Positions 23,691 to 31,813 of a stretch of 38,705 nucleotides of DNA are shown one piece after another. The notes beneath the pieces are model-generated. The model did not search any database, had not been told where the DNA came from, and saw only the letters and a list, made by a program, of their open reading frames with translations. Numbering within the stretch: the stretch's first letter is position 1; every line of letters starts with the position of its first letter. Source of the DNA: an uncultured Bacilli bacterium (GTDB lineage: Bacteria > Bacillota_I > Bacilli_A > RFN20 > CAG-826); the NCBI GenBank assembly GCA_944375905.1, contig CALWAS010000016.1:1-38705 (forward strand), in the 5' to 3' direction. The translations under genes and the position numbers were made by a program.

Positions 23691-26351
23691 ATGGAAATCA
23701 AGGGAAGCGGGGCCACAATGAAGAAAAGGAGCACGTTCTCGGTGCTCTTCAAGATGGCCCTCATGGAGTTCAAGAAGAGCTGGGCCCAGTTTTTGGCCAT
23801 CGTCGCGATCGGGGCCATTGCCGTCACCCTCTTCCTCGGCCTCCTTTCGAACGCCGAGTGCTTCGACGTCCAGCTCAATGCCACCTACGATGCCGGCAAC
23901 ATGGCCGACATCTGGGTCTACTCGATGCGCTACGACAGCGATGACGAGAGCTATCTTAGAACCCAGCTTCAGGGCGGCGATGCCATGGACGGGCGCTTCA
24001 TGTACACGGCGACCGCCAATGGACAGGGCGTCTATCTGAACATCTACCAAGACTACCCCGAGATTTCCGTTCCTTATGACATCGATTACGCCGAAGGATA
24101 CGGGCCCGAGGATACGCTGGACTTCGCCTTCGTCGACACGACGCTCATCGCCCGGGAAGGCGACAACTTCTCCCAGGACTTCACTTTGGGCAAAAACTTT
24201 ACCTTGACCCTCGACATTTCCTCTTTCCCGATAAGCGAAGAGCAGAAGACGATGCTTGCCATGTTCGTCCAGCCGGGAAAGGAAAACGTCCTGGCCAGCG
24301 GCTCCCTTTCCCTTTCCATTCCCCTCACCGGGTCGATGTCCTATCCCGAGAACATCGAGCGGAGCAATTACTCGTCATCCTCGATCGTTGTAAGCGACCA
24401 CCTGTTTGCGACGGCTTTCGACGCCTTGCTTAGGGAAAACTACGGCGACGCGTTCGTCGACATGATCTATGGTCCGATTGGCCAGGCGATGCTCGGGAGC
24501 GTTTTCGAAAGCATCGGCTGGAATCCCTCGTTCAGCGGCCCGGAAATCGAGGAAGGGGAGACCTATGTCCCGCTAACCAAGCCGAACCAGTACCTCATTA
24601 CGCTTGCCGACGATTCGCGTGCCGATGCCTTTGCCTCGACCGTCGAGACCTATTTCACCTCGATCAGGGACGCGAGCGAAAGCGGCTCGAGCGAGCTTTC
24701 CACGGCCTTCATGAGCGTCTATACCCGCTCGACCCAGCCTTTCTGCCTCACAATGAGCAGCGACCTTTCCCAAGCCTATCAGCTCACGGCCTTCTTCCCG
24801 TTCGTCTTCTTCGCGGTGGCCATCCTCGTCATTCTGACGACCATTTCGGCGATTATCGTCAAAGACCGGACCCAGATCGGGACCCTCAAGGCCGTCGGGG
24901 CGACCCAAGGCGAGATTTTCGGCTACTACATTTTGATGACCCTCTTCCTGGTGCTGCTAGGAACGCTCATCGGGGCGGTGGTGGGGCCCTTCCTCCTCCC
25001 GACCCTCATGCAGATCAAGTACACGATGCTTTATAACCTCGTGCCCCTGACCTACGTCTTCCCGTGGGGCTATGCCGTTCTGACGGCTCTCGTCTTCCTC
25101 GGGGTAAGCGCCCTCGTTACCTACCTTGTTACGAGGAAGGAAGTCCTTCTCATGCCGAGCGAGAGCATGCGCCCGGCCCCGCCCCATCTCGTCGGGAAGG
25201 GCGCGAGCAAGAAATCGAAGATCAAGACGAACGTCACCCTCCTTTCCCTCAAGATGGCCCTCCGCAACATCAAGGTGAGCCTCTTCAAGTCGGCGATGGT
25301 CGTCGTCGGGGTGGCGGGCTGCACGGCTCTCCTCGTCTGCGGATACGGCATCGAGGATTCGATCAACCACTCGGTTTCCATCGACTTCGCCAACTACATG
25401 ACGAGCGACGTCTCGGTTTCGCTCCAGGGGCCGCTTAGCAAGGAAGGCATCGACGAGGCGGTGGACCCTTTGCTTAAGTACCTGGCCGTCGACGAATCCG
25501 GCGTGCCCGAGGTGCAGGGCTACACCCGCTCGACATCGACCATTACCTTAGACGATCGCAGCTACAATAGCTTCTATTGCCTCCTCGAGCCTGATTCCTA
25601 TTCCTTCGTGAACCTCGACTTCGACCACGACAAAGTCGCGGTCTCGAGCAAAGTGGAAAGCCGGCTTGGCGTGAAAGCGGGGGATAGCATCACCTTCACG
25701 GTCGGCGTCAACCGCTACACGGCCGAGATCGCCGAGATATTCGAGGCCTTCACTTTCCACGGGGTCGTCCTTTACGGGGATGCGCCTTTCCTTGGCGAAG
25801 TTGGAACGTATACCGGCATCTATCTCAATGCCGCCCCCGACGTGAGCGAAGACCAGCTTGCCGAGGCGGCTAGCGAGACGATAAGTGGCGTTTCCTCGAC
25901 CCAGACGAGCGAGGACATGATGAGCTACGTCGGGGAGATCATGGCGAGCGCCCTTCAATTGACCGGGGCCATCAAGGCCTTCGCCATCCTCCTTGCCATC
26001 GTCGTCCTATATAACCTCGCCCTCCTTAACTTCCGGGAGCGCCAGCGCGACATCGCGACGCTCAAGGTGCTTGGCTTCTCGAGGTCCGAGATCGCCCTTT
26101 CCCTCCTTTTCGAGACGATGCTATTGACCTTGGTCGGCGTGGTAGTCGGGATGTTGCTCGGCTTCCCCTTCATGTACGGGGTCCTCATCACCAACCAGGT
26201 CGAGATTGCCCAATTCATCTACTACATCAGCCCATTGACCTACTTCATTTCCTTCTTGCTCACCTTCGTCGTGGCCTTCGCCATCAACTTCTTCTTCGCC
26301 ATCAGGAGCGAAAAGGTGAAGATGGTCGACTCCCTCAAGAGCGTCGAATGA
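23691..26351 (+). CDS. FtsX-like ABC permease, double-domain
   Basis: An 886-residue permease with two FtsX repeats. TM1 is at about 25-50 (FLAIVAIGAIAVTLFLGLL), then a large extracellular region (about 55-360), three helices (about 370-480), and a cytosolic linker. A second repeat follows, with one helix near 540, another extracellular domain (about 560-740), and three final helices containing LLNFRERQRDIATLKVLG, the FtsX coupling motif; the first repeat has IIVKDRTQIGTLKAVGAT. It forms the exporter or mechanotransmission complex with the ATPase 18 nt upstream. GAGGGGG 8 nt upstream supports this ATG; another ATG ten codons in is possible. Confidence 0.93.
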   Translation: MEIKGSGATMKKRSTFSVLFKMALMEFKKSWAQFLAIVAIGAIAVTLFLGLLSNAECFDVQLNATYDAGNMADIWVYSMRYDSDDESYLRTQLQGGDAMDGRFMYTATANGQGVYLNIYQDYPEISVPYDIDYAEGYGPEDTLDFAFVDTTLIAREGDNFSQDFTLGKNFTLTLDISSFPISEEQKTMLAMFVQPGKENVLASGSLSLSIPLTGSMSYPENIERSNYSSSSIVVSDHLFATAFDALLRENYGDAFVDMIYGPIGQAMLGSVFESIGWNPSFSGPEIEEGETYVPLTKPNQYLITLADDSRADAFASTVETYFTSIRDASESGSSELSTAFMSVYTRSTQPFCLTMSSDLSQAYQLTAFFPFVFFAVAILVILTTISAIIVKDRTQIGTLKAVGATQGEIFGYYILMTLFLVLLGTLIGAVVGPFLLPTLMQIKYTMLYNLVPLTYVFPWGYAVLTALVFLGVSALVTYLVTRKEVLLMPSESMRPAPPHLVGKGASKKSKIKTNVTLLSLKMALRNIKVSLFKSAMVVVGVAGCTALLVCGYGIEDSINHSVSIDFANYMTSDVSVSLQGPLSKEGIDEAVDPLLKYLAVDESGVPEVQGYTRSTSTITLDDRSYNSFYCLLEPDSYSFVNLDFDHDKVAVSSKVESRLGVKAGDSITFTVGVNRYTAEIAEIFEAFTFHGVVLYGDAPFLGEVGTYTGIYLNAAPDVSEDQLAEAASETISGVSSTQTSEDMMSYVGEIMASALQLTGAIKAFAILLAIVVLYNLALLNFRERQRDIATLKVLGFSRSEIALSLLFETMLLTLVGVVVGMLLGFPFMYGVLITNQVEIAQFIYYISPLTYFISFLLTFVVAFAINFFFAIRSEKVKMVDSLKSVE

Positions 26352-26372
26352 GCAAAAGCCCCGTCATTGGGC

Positions 26373-26407
26373 TACAATAGCGAACGATGAGCCCTCCCTT
26401 GAGGGCT
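26373..26407 (+). promoter_or_regulatory. pepC promoter -10 and 5' hairpin
   Basis: TACAAT at 26373-26378. The transcript would start near 26385 and open with the perfect hairpin AGCCCTC-CCTT-GAGGGCT (26390-26407), immediately followed by the AGGTGA ribosome site. No clear -35. Confidence 0.45.
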
Positions 26408-26421
26408 AGGTGAACGAACAT

Positions 26422-27771
26422 ATGGAAAAGAAAGAAACGACGCTCGGGGCCATTACCCCGTCCAGGGAGGAGACGATCCTCCGCCATTACCAAGGGGATC
26501 CGAAAAACAAGATCCTCCGCCACGCCCTTTCCCGCCACGCGGTGAGCTCGGTTCTCTACGAACCTGCCTCAATCCCGGGCGTGACGATGTCCTATTCCCT
26601 CGAACTCGAGACGATGGCGCCGATGAACCAGAAGGCCTCGGGCCGCTGCTGGATCTATTCGGGGCTCGGCTTCGTCCGCGAGATGATCGGTAGGAAGCTC
26701 GGCATCAAGACGCTCGAGCTCTCGACGAACTTCACGGCCCTCTACGACAAGATCGAAAAAGCCAACTACGCCCTCGAGAACGCCCTCTATTACGCTCCGC
26801 GCGAGAAGGACGATCGGGAACTCAAGTGGTTCCTTGCCAACCCGATCGGCGACGGCGGGCAGTGGGACATGCTCGTGAACCTCATCGACAAGTACGGCCT
26901 CGTCCCGATGGACGTCTTCCCAGATACCTACCAGTCCTCGAACACCCGGGAGACCGACTGGGTCGTCACCTCCTACATCCGCAACTTCGCCGCGAAGGCC
27001 CATGCCCTCGTCCACGAAGGGAAGGAAAAGGAGGCCCGCGAGCTCAAGGAAGAGACGATGGAGAAGATCTACCATCTCTTCCTAAATGCCTTCGGCGTCC
27101 CGCCGAAGAGCTTCGACTTCGAATACAAGGATGCCAAGGGCAAGCGCCACGTCGAAAGGGGACTTACCCCTCTCTCCTTCAAGGAGAAGTACGTCGGCGA
27201 CGAGCTCGATAGCTACGTTTCCCTCATCAATTCCCCGACCGAGGACAAGCCCTATCTTAAGAGCTACACCATCGACCGCCTCGGTAACGTCATCGAGGGT
27301 AAGATCGTCACCCACCTCAACGTGACGATGGAAAGGATGAAGGAACTCATCCTCAAGCAGCTCAAGGACGGAGAGCCCGTCTGGTTCGGGAGCGACGTGA
27401 GCTTCTACCGCGACCGCAATAGCTACGCCTGGGACGACAACGCCATCGACTACGAAGGCTCCTTCGGGCTCAGCGTCGAGATGGACAAAGCCTCGATGCT
27501 CGATTTCTCGGCCTCGGCCATGAACCACGCGATGCTCATCGTCGGCTGCGACCTCGTCGAAAACGAGCCGCGGAAGTGGAAGATCGAGAACTCCTGGGGA
27601 ACCGACAACGGCCAGCAAGGTTACTACTCGATGTCCGCGAGCTGGTTCGACAAGTTCGTCTACCAGGCCGTCGTCCACAAGAAATACCTGACCGCGGAAG
27701 AGCTCAAGGCCTACCGCGCTAAGCCGATTCTCCTCAAGCCCTGGGACCCGATGGGAACCTTGGCCGACTGA
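26422..27771 (+). CDS. pepC: Aminopeptidase C (bleomycin hydrolase family)
   Basis: A 449-residue papain-like (C1B) cytosolic aminopeptidase that normally forms a hexameric barrel and trims N-terminal residues from peptides. The catalytic triad is visible: Cys76 in QKASGRCWIYSG, His in SAMNHAMLIVG and Asn in KIENSWGTDNG. Length is standard. I chose ATG 26422 because AGGTGA ends 8 nt before it; a GTG four codons upstream is the alternative. It sits upstream of the zinc-ribbon miniprotein. Together with PepT it fits a peptide-based nitrogen economy. Confidence 0.95.
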   Translation: MEKKETTLGAITPSREETILRHYQGDPKNKILRHALSRHAVSSVLYEPASIPGVTMSYSLELETMAPMNQKASGRCWIYSGLGFVREMIGRKLGIKTLELSTNFTALYDKIEKANYALENALYYAPREKDDRELKWFLANPIGDGGQWDMLVNLIDKYGLVPMDVFPDTYQSSNTRETDWVVTSYIRNFAAKAHALVHEGKEKEARELKEETMEKIYHLFLNAFGVPPKSFDFEYKDAKGKRHVERGLTPLSFKEKYVGDELDSYVSLINSPTEDKPYLKSYTIDRLGNVIEGKIVTHLNVTMERMKELILKQLKDGEPVWFGSDVSFYRDRNSYAWDDNAIDYEGSFGLSVEMDKASMLDFSASAMNHAMLIVGCDLVENEPRKWKIENSWGTDNGQQGYYSMSASWFDKFVYQAVVHKKYLTAEELKAYRAKPILLKPWDPMGTLAD

Positions 27772-27811
27772 TTGGATCTCAACTCAACTCATAGGAAAGG
27801 AGGTTAAACGA

Positions 27812-27952
27812 ATGGCTGAACAGAAGTACCGTTGCCTCGTCTGCGGGGCGATCGTTACCCCGAACCCGGACGGCACCTGCCCGATCTGCGGTGCCCCGCG
27901 CGAGATGCTCGTCCCGGTCGACGAGAACGGAAACGACATCGAAGAGAAGTAA
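27812..27952 (+). CDS. Zinc-ribbon / rubredoxin-like miniprotein
   Basis: A 46-residue protein with strong ribosome site GGAAAGGAGG 8 nt before the ATG. Two CxxC knuckles, RCLVCGAIV and TCPICGAPR, about 13 residues apart, form a rubredoxin-like metal centre of the kind found at the C-terminus of rubrerythrins. The rest is short and acidic, ending in DIEEK. It could be an electron-transfer rubredoxin-like domain or a structural Zn ribbon. It follows pepC by 40 nt on the same strand and precedes a good terminator. Confidence 0.85.
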   Translation: MAEQKYRCLVCGAIVTPNPDGTCPICGAPREMLVPVDENGNDIEEK

Positions 27953-27970
27953 CTTGCTTCGTCTTTGAAA

Positions 27971-27994
27971 GGAGGGCTTCGGCTCTCTTTTTTT
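27971..27994 (+). terminator. Terminator after the zinc-ribbon gene
   Basis: Stem GGAGGGC / GCTCTCT (with G-U pairs), loop TTCG, then a run of Ts. Confidence 0.8.
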
Positions 27995-28038
27995 CGTTTC
28001 GATTCGGCCTTTTTAAAAGTTTCAGGGGGTTTCTGCAG

Positions 28039-28062
28039 AAAAAAGGCGCATTTCGATGCGCC
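28039..28062 (-). terminator. Terminator of the thioredoxin-like lipoprotein gene
   Basis: Perfect GGCGCAT-TTCG-ATGCGCC stem with a run of six As on the plus strand, i.e. a U tail for minus-strand transcripts. It lies just past the stop codon at 28083. Confidence 0.9.
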
Positions 28063-28082
28063 TTTGCAACATGCGATTGCCG

Positions 28083-29207
28083 TTAGGCCAGGTAGTACTC
28101 GAGGAAACCTTCGAGAAGGACGTCGTGGAAACTCGCGGCCTTGGTCGGCTTGAGGTAGTAGGCCCCTTCGCTTCCGTTCACCTCGTCAGGCGTCAATTTC
28201 GTTCCGACGATCGAGGAGGCAAGGGAATAAAGCTCTTCATGGCGGCCGTAGGTCGTGTCGGAAAGCCAAGTCAAGGCATCGATCCGAGGCTTGGAGTAGA
28301 AGCTGTCGGTTATCTCGATCGCTCCATCGACGGTTCCGACCGCGTCGTTGAAATAGACGCACATGTCGCCGACCATCGAGGAAGGCACGGCTTCGTTTGC
28401 CCCGGCGAGGTTGGGATTGTAGTAGACCCAGGTGGGGACGTATCCGACCCCATAGCCCATCTTCTTGTTATTCGCCTCGCTTAGCCCGTACTTGTCCTTG
28501 AACTCCGTCCAGGCTTCCTCGTCGTATTCGCCATTCTCGTCGTAGCGGATGCCAGAGACGTCGCAGTCGATGTAGTAGAAGCCCTTCTCGCGGGCCAATT
28601 CGCTTTCCCTAAGGAAGTTATCCTCCACATAGGAGCAATCCGAGCAGGTATTCCGCCCGAACATGACGAGGAAGGATTCGTCGCCCGCGAAAAGCGACTC
28701 GAAGGTCGATAGCGAAATTTCCTCGATCGCGGAGTAGGAGATCCTCTCGTCCATCCACGAGGAGAATACCTCGTAGTCTTCCGACCACTCGTAGCCGGTT
28801 TTCGAGATTTCCTCGTAAAGAAGCTGCCCGTCGTCGAAGAGGGCGATCGAGGCGTCTTCGGTCACCTTCATCCCGAAGAGGTCGTCCTTGTTGCGAAGCT
28901 CGTCGATCTGAATCGCGTAAAGAAGGAGATTCCTTTCCTTGAGGTATCGTTCGACGATCGGCTGGAAGCTATACCCCCAGCACGCGCAGGTGCTCTCGCG
29001 GTCATAGACGAGGAGGGCGAAGTCGTCGCCGTCGTCGACCATGCTCGAGAGCGAGACGTAATCGACGGCCTTGAGGTTCTCCTCGAAAGAGAGCGAGGAG
29101 TCGTAGCGGTGGCCGAAAAGAGGCTCGATTTTCCGGGTGCCGGAATGGGGCGAGCAGGCCCCTAGGAAGAGGGCTGAGAGCAATAGCGGGGCAACTAACT
29201 TTTTCAC
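28083..29207 (-). CDS. Lipoprotein with two thioredoxin-like domains
   Basis: A 374-residue exported protein. The N-terminus MKKLVAPLLLSALFLGAC contains a lipobox (LGAC), so it should be lipid-anchored on the outer face of the membrane. Two thioredoxin-fold-like segments follow: the first has a CxC (STCACWGYS, about residue 74) and the second a CxxC (FGRNTCSDCSYVEDNFL, about 185-200) with a later cis-Pro-like GYVPTWVYY. A role in extracellular thiol-disulfide exchange is likely; partners are unknown. It starts with GTG, 6 nt after an extended -10 (TGGTAGAAT), and has no Shine-Dalgarno. Confidence 0.8.
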   Translation of the reverse strand: MKKLVAPLLLSALFLGACSPHSGTRKIEPLFGHRYDSSLSFEENLKAVDYVSLSSMVDDGDDFALLVYDRESTCACWGYSFQPIVERYLKERNLLLYAIQIDELRNKDDLFGMKVTEDASIALFDDGQLLYEEISKTGYEWSEDYEVFSSWMDERISYSAIEEISLSTFESLFAGDESFLVMFGRNTCSDCSYVEDNFLRESELAREKGFYYIDCDVSGIRYDENGEYDEEAWTEFKDKYGLSEANNKKMGYGVGYVPTWVYYNPNLAGANEAVPSSMVGDMCVYFNDAVGTVDGAIEITDSFYSKPRIDALTWLSDTTYGRHEELYSLASSIVGTKLTPDEVNGSEGAYYLKPTKAASFHDVLLEGFLEYYLA

Positions 29208-29213
29208 GCGTCG

Positions 29214-29222
29214 ATTCTACCA
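29214..29222 (-). promoter_or_regulatory. Extended -10 promoter 6 nt before a GTG start
   Basis: On the minus strand TGG-TAGAAT (an extended -10, TGn) is followed by CGACGC and the GTG at 29205-29207. Transcription would start at the initiation codon. Confidence 0.55.
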
Positions 29223-29311
29223 CCGGAAAGCGCGTTGAAAACAGCATTTGGGCAAGCTGCCCTTTCTTTCGGCCCTCTCTAGGGAAAACCGGGCTTAAAA
29301 CATCAAAAATT

Positions 29312-29331
29312 CCCGGGGGTATACCCCCGGG
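29312..29331. promoter_or_regulatory. 20-bp perfect GC-rich palindrome upstream of the pot operon
   Basis: CCCGGGGGTATACCCCCGGG lies between the divergent lipoprotein and potA genes. On the minus strand it is followed by AATTTTTG. It may be an operator, a cruciform or a terminator shielding the divergent promoters. Potential potA promoter elements (TTGCTT-N17-TACCTA) lie downstream, near 29366-29394. Confidence 0.5.
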
Positions 29332-29445
29332 GAATGCCAACGTGTTTCCCGGGGTCAGATTTTGCTTGTTTTCGGAGGTGAAAATACCTATTGTTTGCGC
29401 GTCGAAATCCGGGGGCTATGACGCTCCCTTTTTGGAGGACGGGCT

Positions 29446-30978
29446 ATGGAACAAAACGACACCATCATCTCCCTTCGCCACGTCACGAAGCGCTTTAAGG
29501 ACGGCTTCGTGGCCGTCGAGGACTTCAACCTCGACATCAAACGCGGCGAGTTCGTTACCCTCTTGGGTCCTTCCGGCTGCGGAAAGACCACGACCCTGAG
29601 GATGATCGCCGGCTTCGACATCCCAAGCGAAGGCGAGATCCTCCTCAACGGGCAGGACATCAGCAAGCTTCCGCCTTACAAGCGTCCGGTCAACACCGTC
29701 TTCCAGCACTATGCGCTCTTCCCGAACCTCGACGTCTATGAGAACGTCGCCTTCGGACTAAAGATGAAGAAGGTGCCGGTTACCGTCAAGGACCGGCACG
29801 GCAACGAGAAAATCAAGATGAAGCACCTCTCGGCCAAGGAAATCGACGAGAAGGTCGCGCGCGCCCTTGAGATCGTCGATATGGAAGAGCTCGAGGACCG
29901 CGACATTTCCTCCCTTTCGGGCGGCCAGCAGCAAAGGGTTGCCATCGCCCGGGCCATCGTCAACGAGCCGCAGGTGCTTCTCCTCGACGAGCCGCTATCG
30001 GCCCTCGACCACAAAAAGAGGCTCGACATGCAGCTCGAGCTCAAGGAAATGCACGAGAAGCTCGGGATCACCTTCCTCTATGTCACCCACGACCAGGAGG
30101 AGGCCCTTTCGATGAGCAATACCATCGTCGTCATGAAGGACGGCGCGATCATGCAGGTCGGGACCCCGGAAAACATCTACAACGAGCCGGTGAACGCCTA
30201 CGTGGCCGACTTCATCGGCGAAAGCAACATCTACGACGCGACCGTAAGCGGCAAGAAGGAAGTCCGCTTCCTTGGAGCCAAGTGGGAATGCGTCGACGAC
30301 TTCCCCATCAATGAGAAAGTCGACGTCGTCATCCGTCCCGAGGACGTCGTCCTCGACGAAAAGGGCAAGGGCAACGTGAACGGCAAGATCGTCTCGAGCG
30401 TCTTCAAGGGCGAGGACTATTGCTACGTCGTCAAAGTCGGCAAAAGCGAGCTCGAGGTCCGCGACCACGTCGCCCGGGCGATCGGGACCGAGGTTTCGGC
30501 CCGCGTCCTCCCCGAGAACATCCAGGTCATGCACAAGGAACTCGTCGAGAACGAGTTCCGCGATTGCGAGATCGACAAGGACGGGGAACTCCTCATCGGC
30601 GACGACAGCCTTCCGTGCGACCTCACCGTCCTCCTCAAGGGGAGCGTCCTCGACGAGGAAGACCATAGCGTCATCATCGACCCGAAGACCGGGAAGAAAT
30701 ACGCCCTTGCCGGGGCCGAATGCCAAGCCCGCTTCGACTTCGACGCGGTGAGCTTCACCGACGATCTCGGCGAAGAAGGCATCGAGGCGACGGTCATCAC
30801 CTCCGTCTGGCTTGGCGACCACTATCAGATCCTTGCCCGGACCGAGGAGGAAGACGACTACATCGCCGTGACTCCCTATCAATACGCGGAAGGGGAAATC
30901 GTCCGCGTGAAGGTCGATCCGAAGAAGATCCGCCTCCGCCTCAAGAAAGGAATCGACGAATATGAGCTCCGCGACTAG
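29446..30978 (+). CDS. potA: Spermidine/putrescine ABC transporter ATPase PotA, long form
   Basis: A 510-residue ATPase energising polyamine import. ABC core at about 1-240: Walker A GPSGCGKTT, Q-loop VFQHYALFPN, signature LSGGQQQR, Walker B LLLDEPLSALD, H-loop YVTHDQ. The C-terminal regulatory TOBE region (about 285-510) is far longer than the ~120 residues of typical PotA (about 370 in total). Roughly 130 residues appear inserted between the two TOBE halves (first VIRPEDVVL, last VKVDPKKIRLRLKKG). GGAGG 7 nt upstream supports the ATG. potB starts inside its last codons. Confidence 0.93.
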   Translation: MEQNDTIISLRHVTKRFKDGFVAVEDFNLDIKRGEFVTLLGPSGCGKTTTLRMIAGFDIPSEGEILLNGQDISKLPPYKRPVNTVFQHYALFPNLDVYENVAFGLKMKKVPVTVKDRHGNEKIKMKHLSAKEIDEKVARALEIVDMEELEDRDISSLSGGQQQRVAIARAIVNEPQVLLLDEPLSALDHKKRLDMQLELKEMHEKLGITFLYVTHDQEEALSMSNTIVVMKDGAIMQVGTPENIYNEPVNAYVADFIGESNIYDATVSGKKEVRFLGAKWECVDDFPINEKVDVVIRPEDVVLDEKGKGNVNGKIVSSVFKGEDYCYVVKVGKSELEVRDHVARAIGTEVSARVLPENIQVMHKELVENEFRDCEIDKDGELLIGDDSLPCDLTVLLKGSVLDEEDHSVIIDPKTGKKYALAGAECQARFDFDAVSFTDDLGEEGIEATVITSVWLGDHYQILARTEEEDDYIAVTPYQYAEGEIVRVKVDPKKIRLRLKKGIDEYELRD

Positions 30979-31813
30979 CGAAGCGAGGCCCGGGCTCTTC
31001 TTGCGCCTCAAAGAGCACGCCCGCTTCAAGAGGAAGTACCTATCGTTCCCCTATGCGGTCTTCCTGATCCTCTTCGTCATCATCCCCCTTCTCCTCATCG
31101 TCTATTACGCTTTCTCGGACGCGAGCGGCACCCCTTCCCTCGATGCCCTCGTCTCCTTCTTCACTTCCCCGAACAAGTGGCAGGTCCTCTTCGTCTCCCT
31201 CTTCATGGGGGTCGAGACGACGCTCATCTGCCTTCTCCTCGGCTATCCGGCGGCCTACATATTGGCCAATAGGAAGTTCAACTCGAATGCCGTCCTCGTC
31301 GTTCTCTTCGTGATGCCGATGTGGATCAACTTCGTCATCCGGACGGGCGCGACCCGCGATCTCCTCGATGCCATCGGGCTATCGGGAAGCCAATATCCAT
31401 GGCCGGCCACCCTCATCGGCATGGTCTACAACTACCTGCCGTTCACGATCCTCCCCCTTTACACGACGATGCTCAAGCTCGACCGTTCCCAGATGGAAGC
31501 GGCCGCCGACCTCGGGGCATCCCCTTCGCGGGTATTCGTCTACAACGTTATCCCCCAATCGCTCCCGGGCATCGTCTCGGCCGCCGAGATGGTCTTCATG
31601 CCGGTCATGAGTTCCTACGTCATTTCCGACACCCTTTCCGAAGGGAAGATCACCCTCTTCGGGAACTACATCTACCTCGACTTCTCCAACTCGATGTGGA
31701 ACGAAGGCTCCTTCATGGCCCTCGTCATGCTCCTCATCGTCGGCATCTCGATGTTCCTCACGCGGAACGTCGACCGGAGCGAAACTAGCGCCCGGGGAGG
31801 TGGCATCTGGTGA
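30962..31813 (+). CDS. potB: Polyamine ABC transporter permease PotB
   Basis: A 283-residue inner-membrane permease with about six helices. The first is FPYAVFLILFVIIPLLLIVY, and the coupling-helix EAA loop is EAAADLGASPSRVF, contacting PotA. It pairs with PotC to form the channel. Its ATG overlaps the end of potA by 17 nt and its TGA overlaps the GTG of potC, so the operon is translationally coupled. An AAAGGA lies upstream. Confidence 0.94.
   Translation: MSSATSEARPGLFLRLKEHARFKRKYLSFPYAVFLILFVIIPLLLIVYYAFSDASGTPSLDALVSFFTSPNKWQVLFVSLFMGVETTLICLLLGYPAAYILANRKFNSNAVLVVLFVMPMWINFVIRTGATRDLLDAIGLSGSQYPWPATLIGMVYNYLPFTILPLYTTMLKLDRSQMEAAADLGASPSRVFVYNVIPQSLPGIVSAAEMVFMPVMSSYVISDTLSEGKITLFGNYIYLDFSNSMWNEGSFMALVMLLIVGISMFLTRNVDRSETSARGGGIW

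Noticed and set aside
29342-29599. Frame with GGAGGTG ahead of potA (GTG start around 29378)
   Set aside because: It overlaps the potA coding region in another frame and becomes a Ser/Arg/Pro-rich shadow; no protein-like features.
29995-31029. 344-codon minus-strand frame opposite potA
   Set aside because: Long only because of the GC-rich codon pattern of potA; rich in Asp/Val/Leu without motifs, and no ribosome site.
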